A stretch of 64,000 nucleotides of DNA from Orenia marismortui DSM 5156 (lineage in GTDB: Bacteria; Bacillota; Halanaerobiia; Halobacteroidales; Halobacteroidaceae), in NCBI RefSeq assembly GCF_000379025.1, contig NZ_KB900620.1, positions 178,802 to 242,801 on the forward strand. Direction: 5' to 3'. How positions within the stretch are numbered: position 1 is the stretch's first letter; each line of letters opens with the position of its first letter. The notes beneath the pieces were generated by a model. The model had not been told where the DNA came from and did no database searches. It saw only the letters and a program-made list of their open reading frames with translations. The position numbers were made by a program, and so were the translations under genes. This document shows positions 25,447 to 34,212 of the stretch, in pieces.

Positions 25447-26355
25447 TTACCTTAAAAACTCCATTAAAGTAGGTTGAATTATACGAGCACCCACAGATAA
25501 TGAAGCCCGATAAACATTTTCAGCATTTTTTAGATTTGTAATAGATTCAGCTATATCCACATCTTGAGTATCAGATAAAATTTGAGTATTATTAATCTGC
25601 TCACTCTCTAATCGATCCTTAGTTAAGTCTAAACGGTTTTGAATAGCCCCAACCTTTCCTCTAGCAGATAAAACACTATTAATATGCTGATCAACACGAC
25701 TAATAGAACTTTGAATCTCTCCACTATCACTTGGGCTTTCTAAAGCAGTACTTAGTTTATTTAAATCCGCTAACATATTTGAAAAACCAACTTCATCACC
25801 AGAAATACTAATAGGAACAACAGTTTTAGGAGCTATTTCTCTCTCAATCTTATTGGTAGATATAGATCCTGCCCCATTAGCCAAATAATCTGTGGAATTA
25901 TCTGTAGTAGCAGATTGATAAGGTTCAGTTTGAGTTTTAGTACCATTAAAGATATATAGACCATTATAAGAAGAATTAGCAATTTCTAAGATATGTTCTT
26001 TTAACTGATCTACCTCATTTTTCAACTTTTCACGATCTTCATCATTCATCGTATCATTAGACCCTTGAACAGCCAAATCCCTTAGCGAACGTAAAGTAGT
26101 AACTGTATCAGATAGAGCTTGATCGGTAGTGGACAACCAAGAAGTTCCATCATCAATATTTTCAATATATCTTTCGCTAAATTTAATAGTTGATTGCAAG
26201 TCTAACACTTTGCTTCCTGCAATTGGATCTTCAGAAATTTGATTAAACTTATTCCCAGTAGAAATTTGATCCATATATTCATCTATCTGTCCTGCATTCT
26301 TTTGATAATTATTTCGAAAGTTATTAATTATCATATTGTTAGTAATTCTAGTCAT
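25447..26355 (-). CDS. flgL: Hook-filament junction protein FlgL (HAP3)
   Basis: 302 aa. Flagellin-like N-terminus MTRITNNMIINNFRNNYQ then ISTGNKFNQISEDPIAGSKV; C-terminus DVDIAESITNLKNAENVYRA matches FlgL. Joins the FlgK junction to the flagellin filament outside the cell, exported without a signal peptide. Begins 12 nt after flgK with AGGAGG before the ATG, in one operon with flgM, flgN and flgK. Confidence 0.96.
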   Translation of the reverse strand: MTRITNNMIINNFRNNYQKNAGQIDEYMDQISTGNKFNQISEDPIAGSKVLDLQSTIKFSERYIENIDDGTSWLSTTDQALSDTVTTLRSLRDLAVQGSNDTMNDEDREKLKNEVDQLKEHILEIANSSYNGLYIFNGTKTQTEPYQSATTDNSTDYLANGAGSISTNKIEREIAPKTVVPISISGDEVGFSNMLADLNKLSTALESPSDSGEIQSSISRVDQHINSVLSARGKVGAIQNRLDLTKDRLESEQINNTQILSDTQDVDIAESITNLKNAENVYRASLSVGARIIQPTLMEFLR

Positions 26356-26366
26356 AAATTCCCCTC

Positions 26367-27866
26367 CTATCTTACTAGTCCATTAACTAAAGTATCCAAC
26401 ATTTCATCTATAGTAGAGACCACCTTCGCCGCAGCATTATAACCTTGCTGATATTGAATCATTTTTGTCATCTCTTCATCTAAGGATACTCCAGATTCTT
26501 CTTCTTTTCTTGTCTGTAAATCATTTACCAAGACCTGTTGGTTAGATTCCATTTGTGCCGCTCTATTAATATCAACTCCCAATTGGCTAGCTTGAGTCTG
26601 CCAAAAATCACTAAAACCATTTGATCCATTAACAACATCTTTTTCATCCTTTAACTGAGCAATCTGTAAGGCAATAACACCATCACCTTCTTCACCACTT
26701 TTAGAAGCTGCAATTAGATTAGGGTCATCAATTAAATCACTATTAACTTGTATATTTCCAGCCTTAATATCACCATCAAATTGAAAAAAATCAATACCTG
26801 AATTTCCATTTAAATCAACACCTGTTTGATGGAGAGCATTAACCTCTTGGGCCAACTCCCCAGTCAATTTATCTAAATTATTGACCATATAATCGACAAT
26901 ACCGCCATTGAATTTGCCTTCTTTTAGTTTATCGTCACCTCTAAGTTGCAATAAACCACCAATCTTTCCACTGTTAATATCTACTTCATTGCCACTAACC
27001 TCAAAAGTATAATACTTAAGTTTATAATTAGTGCTATCTATAGGATTGCCATCACTATCAGTTGATACAACCTTAGCAGTATCAGGGGTTTTTGGTAATG
27101 GATCAGATGGTATTAACTCAAATTGGCTGATATCTTGTACCACAGTAGCTCCATTTAATCGAACATTTACTTGATTGTTATTAAAACTATAGTCAATATC
27201 TGCCAACTTTGATAATTCATCAAGTTTAGCATCACGCTTGTCCATCAAATCATTAGCATTTGTACTATCATCTTCAACAGCCGCAATCTGAGCATTAAGA
27301 CTAGCGATTTCAGAAGTAATAGAATTAAACTTATCAACACTTGTCTCAACTTCACTGCCTAATTGATCTCTATAGGTTTCAAGACTATCACTAATCTGAT
27401 TAATTTGAGTAGTTAAAGTAATTGAATTTTGTACCACTGTTTCTCTAACTGAAGCATCTGTTGGATTATTATTTAATTCTTGAAAGCTATCAAAAAAGTT
27501 ATTTAGATTAGTAGTTAATCCTCCAGAGCTTAATTCATTAAAAATGCTTTCCACATACCCTAGTCCATCATTTATGGTAGACCATTTACTTAAAGACTGT
27601 TGATTATTTCTTAAGTTTTGATTTATATATTGATCTACTATCCTTTCAATACTTGAGACCTCAACTCCTGTACCTATCTGACCTGCATTTGGACTTCCGT
27701 TTGTTGAAGCAACAGTATATGGATCTGTAGCTGATTGTATAGCAACTTGCCTTGAGTAATTTTCATTATTAGCATTAGCAATATTATGCCCTACTACTTC
27801 TAAAGACTTTTGTTGAGCAGCTAATGCCCTTTTGGATAATTCTATCCCACTAAAGGTTGAACTCAT
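26367..27866 (-). CDS. flgK: Hook-associated protein FlgK (HAP1)
   Basis: 499 aa. N-terminus MSSTFSGIELSKRALAAQQ with HNIANANNENYSRQ is the rod/hook-type signature; C-terminus LDEEMTKMIQYQQGYNAAAK matches FlgK. The central domain is beta-rich and variable (residues 220-400). Connects the hook to FlgL. ATG at 27866 follows a short spacer after flgN; the export chaperone FlgN is encoded directly upstream. Confidence 0.97.
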   Translation of the reverse strand: MSSTFSGIELSKRALAAQQKSLEVVGHNIANANNENYSRQVAIQSATDPYTVASTNGSPNAGQIGTGVEVSSIERIVDQYINQNLRNNQQSLSKWSTINDGLGYVESIFNELSSGGLTTNLNNFFDSFQELNNNPTDASVRETVVQNSITLTTQINQISDSLETYRDQLGSEVETSVDKFNSITSEIASLNAQIAAVEDDSTNANDLMDKRDAKLDELSKLADIDYSFNNNQVNVRLNGATVVQDISQFELIPSDPLPKTPDTAKVVSTDSDGNPIDSTNYKLKYYTFEVSGNEVDINSGKIGGLLQLRGDDKLKEGKFNGGIVDYMVNNLDKLTGELAQEVNALHQTGVDLNGNSGIDFFQFDGDIKAGNIQVNSDLIDDPNLIAASKSGEEGDGVIALQIAQLKDEKDVVNGSNGFSDFWQTQASQLGVDINRAAQMESNQQVLVNDLQTRKEEESGVSLDEEMTKMIQYQQGYNAAAKVVSTIDEMLDTLVNGLVR

Positions 27867-27922
27867 TTTATCACCCCAAATAATTAATTTATCATCAAAC
27901 TGGTTAATAGCACTTATTTTTC

Positions 27923-28390
27923 TTAGGCTTTATGATTAAGAATTGTGTGTTTCCCTTGATTTGAATTTACCATACCTTGCTTACTATATGTCGATCTTTT
28001 ATTGTCAGCAGTTAAAAAATTCATAGTCATATTATTTAAATTCAAAGAAATATTGAGTAAATCTTTATTCAAAGAATTAATACCCTTTAAATCTTCAAAC
28101 ACCGTAAGTAATTTATCTTGAATTGAAGTTAATTTTTCTTTATAGTGAGAGTCAACTATATCTAACATTTCAGAAAGAGGCTTTTCATTACAAAGTTTTC
28201 TTCTCTTTTCTTCAAGTGTAGTTGTTTTAGCTAAATAAGCTTCTTCCTGTTTTACTATTTCTTTTAATTGATCAATCTCACGATTTATTATTACTTCCTT
28301 TTTGACTTTAGCTAAGTTATAAATGTTCTGGTATAGTTCATACTCTGCATCTAGAATAAATATTAACTTATCCAAATCTATATCAAGCAT
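27923..28390 (-). CDS. flgN: FlgN-family export chaperone
   Basis: 155 aa, fully helical: LDKLIFILDAEYELYQNIYN, then a heptad-rich EAYLAKTTTLEEKRRKLCNE and LTSIQDKLLTVFEDLKGINS. Members bind FlgK and FlgL before export. The C-terminus (TADNKRSTYSKQGMV) resembles FlgN tails with a SYxxxG-like end. AAGGGAG precedes ATG 28390. Placed between flgM and flgK, as in Bacillus. Confidence 0.88.
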   Translation of the reverse strand: MLDIDLDKLIFILDAEYELYQNIYNLAKVKKEVIINREIDQLKEIVKQEEAYLAKTTTLEEKRRKLCNEKPLSEMLDIVDSHYKEKLTSIQDKLLTVFEDLKGINSLNKDLLNISLNLNNMTMNFLTADNKRSTYSKQGMVNSNQGKHTILNHKA

Positions 28391-28403
28391 TTAATACACT
28401 CCC

Positions 28404-28688
28404 TTAAATTGATTTATTAATAACTTGATTTAACATTTTCTTAGCTATATCTTCTCCAGAAACATTATAATTCCCTTGTTTGAGCTGCTCTTTTATCCTA
28501 GAAACTTTTTCCTTGTCTACAGTAAAGGACTTATTTAAATTCACTTTAGATTTCTGTAATTGTAATGCCTCTTCAGATAAAAACAGTTGATCTTTCTTTC
28601 GATTTTTTTTAGATTTATTTGTCTTAGATAAATCTGACTTCTTATAACTATTTATCATTTTTGAAATACTTGTTTGATCAATTCTCAT
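28404..28688 (-). CDS. flgM: Anti-sigma-D factor FlgM
   Basis: 94 aa. MRIDQTSISKMINSYKKS at the N-terminus, a Lys/Ser-rich linker, and the sigma-binding C-terminus DKEKVSRIKEQLKQGNYNVS then GEDIAKKMLNQVI. FlgM holds SigD inactive until the hook is complete, when it is exported. First gene of the late operon, with AGGTGAGAG before ATG 28688 and its own SigD-like promoter, which makes the circuit autoregulated. Confidence 0.93.
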   Translation of the reverse strand: MRIDQTSISKMINSYKKSDLSKTNKSKKNRKKDQLFLSEEALQLQKSKVNLNKSFTVDKEKVSRIKEQLKQGNYNVSGEDIAKKMLNQVINKSI

Positions 28689-28807
28689 TCTCTCACCTGC
28701 TTTCTGCTTTAATTAATTCCCAGTTTAAGTTTAAGACTAAGCACTAGATTCTAATCTTATACTAAATCTAAAACCTAAACTAGCTAAAATTCCCACTCTT
28801 ATACTTT

Positions 28808-28834
28808 TTATCGTTACTTTTAGTATAAATATTA
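28808..28834 (-). promoter_or_regulatory. SigD-type promoter of the flgM operon
   Basis: Minus strand TAAT (28834-28831), 15-nt spacer, AACGATAA (28815-28808): 9 of 12 positions of TAAA-N15-GCCGATAA with ideal spacing. It lies after the terminator of the YvyF-like gene and about 120 nt before flgM. Confidence 0.5.
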
Positions 28835-28851
28835 ATTCTTATATTAGATAA

Positions 28852-28906
28852 TAAAAAAAGATTAAAGCAGAATAACTCTCTTAAAGTTAACTATTCTACC
28901 TTAATC
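28852..28906 (-). terminator. Terminator after the YvyF-like gene
   Basis: Minus strand GATTAAGGTAGAATA, a loop, then TATTCTGCTTTAATC and TTTTTTT. A 15-bp stem with one or two mismatches and a seven-T tail separates the YvyF-like genes from the flgM operon. Confidence 0.75.
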
Positions 28907-28919
28907 CCCTAAATTAAAA

Positions 28920-29330
28920 TTATCTTCTTTTAATTCTATCTCCTAAGAACATCCGATCCTTATCATCTTTTACTTCCTGTTTAGAGTCACTAACTTTTTT
29001 CACTTTTGATATTCCATTTTGTAATTTTTGACTGCAATCTTCACAGAAACGTCCACTCCTAATAGCAGTTCCACATCGTTCACACTCAACAGTAATATCT
29101 ACTCCATTTATCTGTAGAAAACGCCCTTCTTTAACAAACTTTTTAATAATTCTTTCTTCTACTTCAGTTGCTTCATGTAGTTCTTTTATCGTAGCCCCTG
29201 GGTGATCCCAAAGATAATCCTTCACTAAGACAAATTGATCTTCTTCTTCTCTTAGACAATTTGGACAAATCTTAGCTCCTTGTGCAGCAGCAAATACTTT
29301 TTTACACCTTTTACATTTTTGTATTCCCAT
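28920..29330 (-). CDS. YvyF-like flagellar operon protein with zinc ribbons
   Basis: 136 aa. Two Cys4-type sites: CKRCKKVF with CPNCLREEE near the N-terminus and CERCGTAIRSGRFCEDC near residues 88-104. Between them is a helix-turn-helix-like segment (VKDYLWDHPGATIKELHEAT, then EERIIKKFVKEGRFL). Matches the TIGR03826/YvyF family located upstream of flgM in Bacillus. Likely a small regulator or assembly factor. A truncated paralogue lies just upstream at 29413. Terminator follows directly. Confidence 0.83.
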   Translation of the reverse strand: MGIQKCKRCKKVFAAAQGAKICPNCLREEEDQFVLVKDYLWDHPGATIKELHEATEVEERIIKKFVKEGRFLQINGVDITVECERCGTAIRSGRFCEDCSQKLQNGISKVKKVSDSKQEVKDDKDRMFLGDRIKRR

Positions 29331-29412
29331 GATAAAAAGACCCCCTTGAAAAATATTAATATCAGATGATGAAATATAAGTATAATAGAAAAATTTCTAG
29401 CTCTAATTATAA

Positions 29413-29634
29413 TTATTTTAAGTTAAATCTATCTTCTCTAATAAACTTACGAATTAATTTAGGAGATATCCCAGTAGCATTAGCTAGCTCCTCTATACTG
29501 GCTTGTGAATTCTCCCATAAATAATCTCTTAGCATTCTATATTTTTCTAATTCTTCTTGATAGCAGTCATTACATAAATTTTGTGATTTGCTTACAAATA
29601 CTTTACCACAGTTCTCACATTTTTTTAAACTCAC
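29413..29634 (-). CDS. Short YvyF-like protein (zinc ribbon plus helix-turn-helix)
   Basis: 73 aa, starting at GTG 29634 with AAGGAGG seven nucleotides upstream. CENCGKVFVSKSQNLCNDC is a zinc ribbon, followed by YLWENSQASIEELANATGIS and KLIRKFIREDRF, closely parallel to the larger YvyF-like protein downstream, but the second zinc ribbon is missing. Either a tandem duplicate that lost its C-terminus or a specialised short form. Lies between comFC and the full-length copy. Confidence 0.8.
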   Translation of the reverse strand: MSLKKCENCGKVFVSKSQNLCNDCYQEELEKYRMLRDYLWENSQASIEELANATGISPKLIRKFIREDRFNLK

Positions 29635-29684
29635 TGCTTTTCCTCCTTCAAGAACCGTTACTCAAAACAATTAGCAAAACAGCA

Positions 29685-30416
29685 TTATACTTTATTAAAT
29701 TCTTGATTAAGCTCAAAATCCCTTCCTGCAGCTAAAGTAATAATTTTAATATCTTCTACTCCTTCAGTTAATAGTATCTTACTTGCCTCATCTACTGTAC
29801 TTCCTGTGGTATATATATCATCTATCAATAAAAGTTTCTTGTTCTTAAGATCTCTCTTTAACTTAATCTCAAATTTATTTTGTAAATTAACCAGACGTTC
29901 TCTACGAGATAGTTTACTTTGTTTTTCTGTATCTTCTTTTCTCATCAAAGTAGAAATCAGTGGAATACTAAGATTAGCACTAACTCGTTTGGCCAATAAA
30001 TAAGCTTGATTAAACCCTCGCTCATTTAGCCTAGTTTTATGTACTGGTATATAAGTGATATAATCAAAATCTTTATAGTTATAAAATCTTTTAATATAAG
30101 TTGTTAATAGATCTCCTAAGGGTTCTTTTAAATTCCTATACTTACTATATTTAAATAATTTTATATATTCCTTCATTCCATCTTCATATACACTTACCGT
30201 TCTAGCCTTAGCAAAAAAATGATTGTTCTGTTTACAATCAAAACATAGTTTTTGATTAGAAAATATTAGTTTTCCACATTTAACACAATAATTTTCCTTG
30301 ATAAATTCTATTTGAGCTAAACATTTATCACATAGATTAATCTTACCATGATCAAACTCCCTTTGACAGACAGGACATTTTGGAAAATCAGGATAAAATA
30401 ATTCAATAAACCCCAT
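29685..30416 (-). CDS. comFC: ComFC-type phosphoribosyltransferase-like competence protein
   Basis: Role in DNA uptake in competent cells; often a ComFA partner. About 243 aa. N-terminal zinc ribbon CPVCQREF/LCDKCLAQIEF plus CVKCGKL/LCFDCKQN; C-terminal phosphoribosyltransferase fold with LLLIDDIYTTGSTVDE as the PRPP loop. ATG at 30416 has no ribosome site close by. AGGAGG lies further up at 30443-30448, eight nucleotides before an in-frame ATC (30434), which would give M-LDKLLMGF; a rare ATC start is possible. Separated from comFA by a 512-bp element, although these genes are normally adjacent. Confidence 0.9.
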   Translation of the reverse strand: MGFIELFYPDFPKCPVCQREFDHGKINLCDKCLAQIEFIKENYCVKCGKLIFSNQKLCFDCKQNNHFFAKARTVSVYEDGMKEYIKLFKYSKYRNLKEPLGDLLTTYIKRFYNYKDFDYITYIPVHKTRLNERGFNQAYLLAKRVSANLSIPLISTLMRKEDTEKQSKLSRRERLVNLQNKFEIKLKRDLKNKKLLLIDDIYTTGSTVDEASKILLTEGVEDIKIITLAAGRDFELNQEFNKV

Positions 30417-30460
30417 TAATAGTTTATCTAAGATTTCACTAACCTCCTTAATATCTAAAT

Positions 30461-30520
30461 TATAATTTATAATTTATAATTTATAATTGACAATCTATAA
30501 TCTAGAATTTAAATACTAAT
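30461..30520. repeat. AT-rich short tandem repeat (TATAATT units)
   Basis: Several units of TATAATT in a row, then diverged TATAATCTAGAATT. Similar AATTTATAATT runs occur at 60785-60880 after the pyrophosphatase gene. No gene inside. May be slippage-generated filler at operon ends. Confidence 0.6.
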
Positions 30521-30570
30521 TTTCCAAACCTGTTTAAACATAGATATCCAACTCTAAAGTTAAATTTAAT

Positions 30571-31082
30571 GGATGTAATGCGACAATTTTACTTTTTAAA
30601 AACAAACAAAACTTTTAGGTTCCGCCTAAGGGCGGGTTACCTTTTTTCCATAGATAAAAAAGGTAACCAAAAAATCATTTAAAATAATGTGGAAAACGCT
30701 TGTGCTTAATTAGTAATATCAGATTAATTAACCATTATAGAGTAGTTATTAAAATTTAGTTTTATTAACTATACGCTTTCTTTCCTAAAAGAACTAAAAG
30801 ATACAATAATAACGCAATTATTTGATAATTTGTTTTTATAAATCTTGAAAAGTAAGCGGACTTTCTTTAGAGCGAATTACTAACAATTAAATATAATTTA
30901 TCTAAATAGTTTGCAAAATTAACAATATAAAGAAAGCGTTTTTCAAAGTGATTTTTTTGGTTCGTTTTTTCATTATTGAAAAAATGAACATATAAAACAA
31001 ATACTTAGTTAAAAGTAGATAGAAATAGATATATTAAAAATATCATGAAATATAGAGGGAGAAAACTGTCGCATTATCATCC
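30571..31082. mobile_element. MITE-like non-coding element, copy A (512 bp)
   Basis: Bounded by inverted repeats: GGATGTAATGCGACAATTTT at 30571 and, reversed, GGATGATAATGCGACAGTTTT ending at 31082. No gene of useful length inside. Internal inverted repeats include CCGCC-TAA-GGGCGG, GGTTACCTTTTTT with AAAAAAGGTAACC (30638-30667), and ACGCTTTCTTT with AAAGAAAGCGT (30773 and 30932). It lies between comFA and comFC. A shorter element with related ends lies at 43888. No convincing target-site duplication is seen. Confidence 0.65.
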
Positions 31083-31141
31083 TATAAAAACATATTTCAA
31101 ATCTTAATTATCCATTTTACATTATACATCGCTCTTATGTG

Positions 31142-32986
31142 TCAACTATATTTCAGGTATCCTTTCTCTGCTGATTCCTGATTTAATTCTCTAATCTTAT
31201 CTCTTGCCTTTTTCATCTCTTCTGTAATTCTATCTCCTATAAACCATACCTTACCTGTTGGATATTTTAATGAACGACCAGACCGTCCAGCCATTTGAAT
31301 TAAGGTTTCTTCACTAAAGATATAATCTAAATCAGCAAATAAGACGATCACATTTGCTTTCTCAACAGTTACCCCTCTTTCCATAATTGTAGTAGACACT
31401 AAGACTGGATAATCCCCAGCTAAAAAGGATTCTCGTTTTTCTTCTCTTCTCAAGTCTTGGGAGTGGCTTCCTTGTATCCAATTTTGACCATCAATCTCTG
31501 GAAAATATTCAATTAATTTGCCTGTAACTATATCTACCAACTCTCTACTAGGAACAAATACAAAGACTTGGGACAAATCATGCTCAATTGATAATTTTAT
31601 TTTATCAATTGCCATCTGAGGTAATTGCAATTCCTTTAATTCCTTATCATACTCAATCTTAGCCTCAATCAATTCTGGTTCAGGAAGAGGATAACCATGA
31701 TAACGAGCTGATAGTTTAATTAACTTAGTCTCTTTCTCTTCTAAATTTCTAAAATCTTCTTCACTAGGAGTAGCAGTCATATAAACAATTTTTCCTTTTT
31801 GCTTCTTAGCATATCTAATTGCTCTCTTAAGTATTTTGCTTCCCCGATAGGGAAAAGCATCTACTTCATCTAAAACTATCAGATCAAAAGCTTGATAATA
31901 TCTTAAGACCTGGTGAGTAGTAGCTACTATTAAATCTGCCCATTGATACTTATCTAAGCTTCCTCCATATAATGCCTTAATATCAACTCCTGGAAAAGCT
32001 TCTTTTAGTCTCTCGGATAATTCAATTACCACATCTTTTCTTGGAATAGCAAAAAGAACCTTCCCTCCTTGACTTAATACATCAGCTATTATCTCAAAAC
32101 TAACTTCAGTCTTACCAGCTCCACAAACTGCCCAAACTAAAGCCTGTTGATAATCCTCATAAAGAAAGTCAATTAATTTATCTGAAACTTCTTGTTGTAA
32201 TTCAGTTAAATTAAAGCGATATTTAGGTTCTATTATATTTAATTCCATTAATGAATTATCTGCTGGAATCAAATATAATGGTCTACATAGCCTTGCTTCT
32301 CCCATTAAGATACACTCTTGGCAATAATAGTCCTCACAATTACAATAATTACACTCTATTTTTACCAAATTATCAGTATTACCACAACGTTGACAAGTCA
32401 GATCACCATTATTATAAGTTACAGAGGGAAATACTCTCAATTTACCTAACAATTTTAGATAAACTAATACTTTATTGAGATCATTTACATTCACACGATT
32501 TTCTCGCAATACTTGACGAATTTCATTATAATAAATCTTTCTACCTTTTATAAATTTATATACTTGCTCAAATTCTACAACTTCAGGAAATTTTATATCT
32601 AAAATTTCTTTTATATTAACCTTTAGCTCAGATACTTTAGATTTAAATTTAAGTTTTCCTAATATTTTATTAATCATCATTATTTTTTTATCAACTATCT
32701 CTCCTATCGGATCTACATCCCAAAATATAGATAATACCTTAGTACTAAAAGAGTTCTCTCTTATCTCCTTCCCTTCTCTTTCTGCTAAATCTGTAATTTG
32801 ATCAAAGATATAATGAGCTATTCCCCAAGATAACTGCTTAGTTAAAAAAAACAGCCTACTATTTTCAATAGAAAATTTATTTTTTTCTAGATGAAATTTA
32901 ATCTCTAACTCTGGATAAGATGATAAGCCCAAAATATACCTCTCTTGGTCAGCTAACAAATAAATAATAGGGTTATTATCAGACAT
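31142..32986 (-). CDS. comFA: ComFA, DNA-uptake DEAD/DEAH helicase
   Basis: 614 aa ATP-driven translocase thought to pull single-stranded DNA through the competence channel. Zinc-ribbon CQRCGNTDNL with CNYCNCEDYYCQEC near residues 200-225. Helicase motifs: VWAVCGAGKTE (Walker A), LIVLDEVDAFP (DEAD-type box), YMTATPSEE, VFVFVPSRE and AGRSGRSLKYP (motif VI). The N-terminal 190 residues are family-specific. ATG 32986 follows GAAGGTGA, with a consensus promoter at 33023-33051. Confidence 0.95.
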   Translation of the reverse strand: MSDNNPIIYLLADQERYILGLSSYPELEIKFHLEKNKFSIENSRLFFLTKQLSWGIAHYIFDQITDLAEREGKEIRENSFSTKVLSIFWDVDPIGEIVDKKIMMINKILGKLKFKSKVSELKVNIKEILDIKFPEVVEFEQVYKFIKGRKIYYNEIRQVLRENRVNVNDLNKVLVYLKLLGKLRVFPSVTYNNGDLTCQRCGNTDNLVKIECNYCNCEDYYCQECILMGEARLCRPLYLIPADNSLMELNIIEPKYRFNLTELQQEVSDKLIDFLYEDYQQALVWAVCGAGKTEVSFEIIADVLSQGGKVLFAIPRKDVVIELSERLKEAFPGVDIKALYGGSLDKYQWADLIVATTHQVLRYYQAFDLIVLDEVDAFPYRGSKILKRAIRYAKKQKGKIVYMTATPSEEDFRNLEEKETKLIKLSARYHGYPLPEPELIEAKIEYDKELKELQLPQMAIDKIKLSIEHDLSQVFVFVPSRELVDIVTGKLIEYFPEIDGQNWIQGSHSQDLRREEKRESFLAGDYPVLVSTTIMERGVTVEKANVIVLFADLDYIFSEETLIQMAGRSGRSLKYPTGKVWFIGDRITEEMKKARDKIRELNQESAEKGYLKYS

Positions 32987-33022
32987 AACTTCACCTTCTT
33001 TATATTAAGTTGTATTAAGTAA

Positions 33023-33051
33023 ATTATACTTTCACTTTTTTATATTGTCAA
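33023..33051 (-). promoter_or_regulatory. Sigma-A promoter of comFA
   Basis: Minus strand TTGACA (33051-33046), 17-nt spacer, TATAAT (33028-33023): perfect consensus, 37 nt before the ATG. A housekeeping-type promoter means comFA may be expressed without a ComK-like activator. Confidence 0.8.
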
Positions 33052-33120
33052 ATATTGGAATTTAATTCAGTTTAAACTTCTCTAAAATATTGTCTACATA
33101 AGTAATAAAATAATACACTT

Positions 33121-33155
33121 AAAATAAAAAAAAAGAGCTGCCTTTTTGGCAACTC
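33121..33155 (-). terminator. Terminator after sigH
   Basis: Minus strand GAGTTGCC-AAAAA-GGCAGCTC followed by nine T. Eight-bp stem with one mismatch, placed 16 nt after the sigH stop. Confidence 0.85.
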
Positions 33156-33170
33156 ATGTTAGTTATACCT

Positions 33171-33830
33171 TTAAAGATAATGACTTTCTAATTCACTTTT
33201 TAGCCTTTCCTTCAACTCATCAATTTTTCGTCTAGCACGCTGTAGTGCATTATCAACGGTTTTAACACTACCTTCAATCTCATCAGAAATTTCTTTATAG
33301 GATTTTCCTTCTATGTACTTATTAAATACATCCCACTCTAATCTGGTTAGCATCTTCTTTAGTTGGTAACTTACCTCTTTTACTAATTCTCGATTCACAT
33401 AATTTTTCTCTGGATCGTTATGATAGTCAGGTAAAATATCTAATAAAGTTCTACCTCTTCCCCCATCATCCTTAGAATAACTTATTTTCTTATCAATAGA
33501 GGTGGAATTGTTAAGTGGCATATGTTTTTGTCGATTAGCCGTTTTAATCGCTGATATAAGTTGACGATTAACACATAAGTGAGCAAAACCACGAAAAGAT
33601 GCTTCCCTTTTTACTTTATAATCTCTGATTGCTTTGTATAATCCTACTAATCCTTCTTGAATAACATCATCATTGTCCAAGCCTTTAATATAAAATAGTT
33701 TAGATTTGGCATAAACAATATCAATGTTATTATTAATCAAATACTTCTCAGCTAGCTTGTCCCCATTTTGTGCTAAATGTATTAGATCATGTTCAGACAT
33801 GTTAGCATATTTATTATGGGCTTTACTCAT
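33171..33830 (-). CDS. sigH: RNA polymerase sigma factor SigH (Spo0H-type)
   Basis: 219 aa from ATG at 33830 (MSKAHNKYANMSEHDLI) with AAGGTGG upstream. Region 2 shows DDVIQEGLVGLYKAIRDY and FRGFAHLCVNRQLISAI; region 4 shows LTRLEWDVFNKYIEGKSYKE and KTVDNALQRARRKI. These match the SigH family, which in Bacillus drives early sporulation and competence genes and in Clostridia sporulation entry. Its location next to com genes fits. Spore formation itself cannot be confirmed here. Confidence 0.92.
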   Translation of the reverse strand: MSKAHNKYANMSEHDLIHLAQNGDKLAEKYLINNNIDIVYAKSKLFYIKGLDNDDVIQEGLVGLYKAIRDYKVKREASFRGFAHLCVNRQLISAIKTANRQKHMPLNNSTSIDKKISYSKDDGGRGRTLLDILPDYHNDPEKNYVNRELVKEVSYQLKKMLTRLEWDVFNKYIEGKSYKEISDEIEGSVKTVDNALQRARRKIDELKERLKSELESHYL

Positions 33831-33883
33831 CCTATCCCCACCTTGTTTGGATGTTTTTAGTTTTATCATAATAAACACAAATA

Positions 33884-33912
33884 ATTATACCATATTATAA
33901 TGGACTAGTCAA
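33884..33912 (-). promoter_or_regulatory. Sigma-A promoter of sigH
   Basis: Minus strand TTGACT (33912-33907), 17-nt spacer, TATAAT (33889-33884). One mismatch from consensus, about 54 nt before the start codon. Confidence 0.75.
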
Positions 33913-34022
33913 AGATGAACTAAAAATTGAACTGATAGTTATCAATAGTTAACATTTCCAGCAAGGAATAATTTTAATAGTAGAACTATGACACTATTAA
34001 CCCTTAATAAACAAAATTCTTT

Positions 34023-34145
34023 TTATAGCAAACTAGATAATAGACTTTCTAAATCTCCTCCTATAGCTATGTAGATAAAGAAAACTAACATGAGAACCAA
34101 AACTACCAACATCCCATACTCAACTAAATTAAAATTATTATTCAT
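34023..34145 (-). CDS. Small membrane protein resembling a Flp-type pilin
   Basis: 40 aa, ATG at 34145 with AAGGAGG at ideal spacing. MNNNFNLVEYGMLVVLVLML followed by VFFIYIAIGG and DLESLLSSLL. The LVEYGML opening with Glu-Tyr, a single hydrophobic helix and IGG near its end recall Flp pilins, though the usual leader with Gly before the cut site is absent. Could also be an unrelated one-helix protein. It stands alone between the hydrogenase operon and sigH, with no tad genes in view. Confidence 0.5.
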   Translation of the reverse strand: MNNNFNLVEYGMLVVLVLMLVFFIYIAIGGDLESLLSSLL

Positions 34146-34173
34146 TTTACCTCCTTAATATATATCAAAATTA

Positions 34174-34205
34174 TAAAAAATAGGCAGATAGAAGAACTAT
34201 CTGCC
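34174..34205 (-). terminator. Terminator of the hydrogenase operon
   Basis: Minus strand GGCAGATAG-TTCTT-CTATCTGCC then TATTTTTTAT: 9-bp perfect stem with T-run, 8 nt after the hndD stop. Confidence 0.88.
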
Positions 34206-34212
34206 CTAAATA

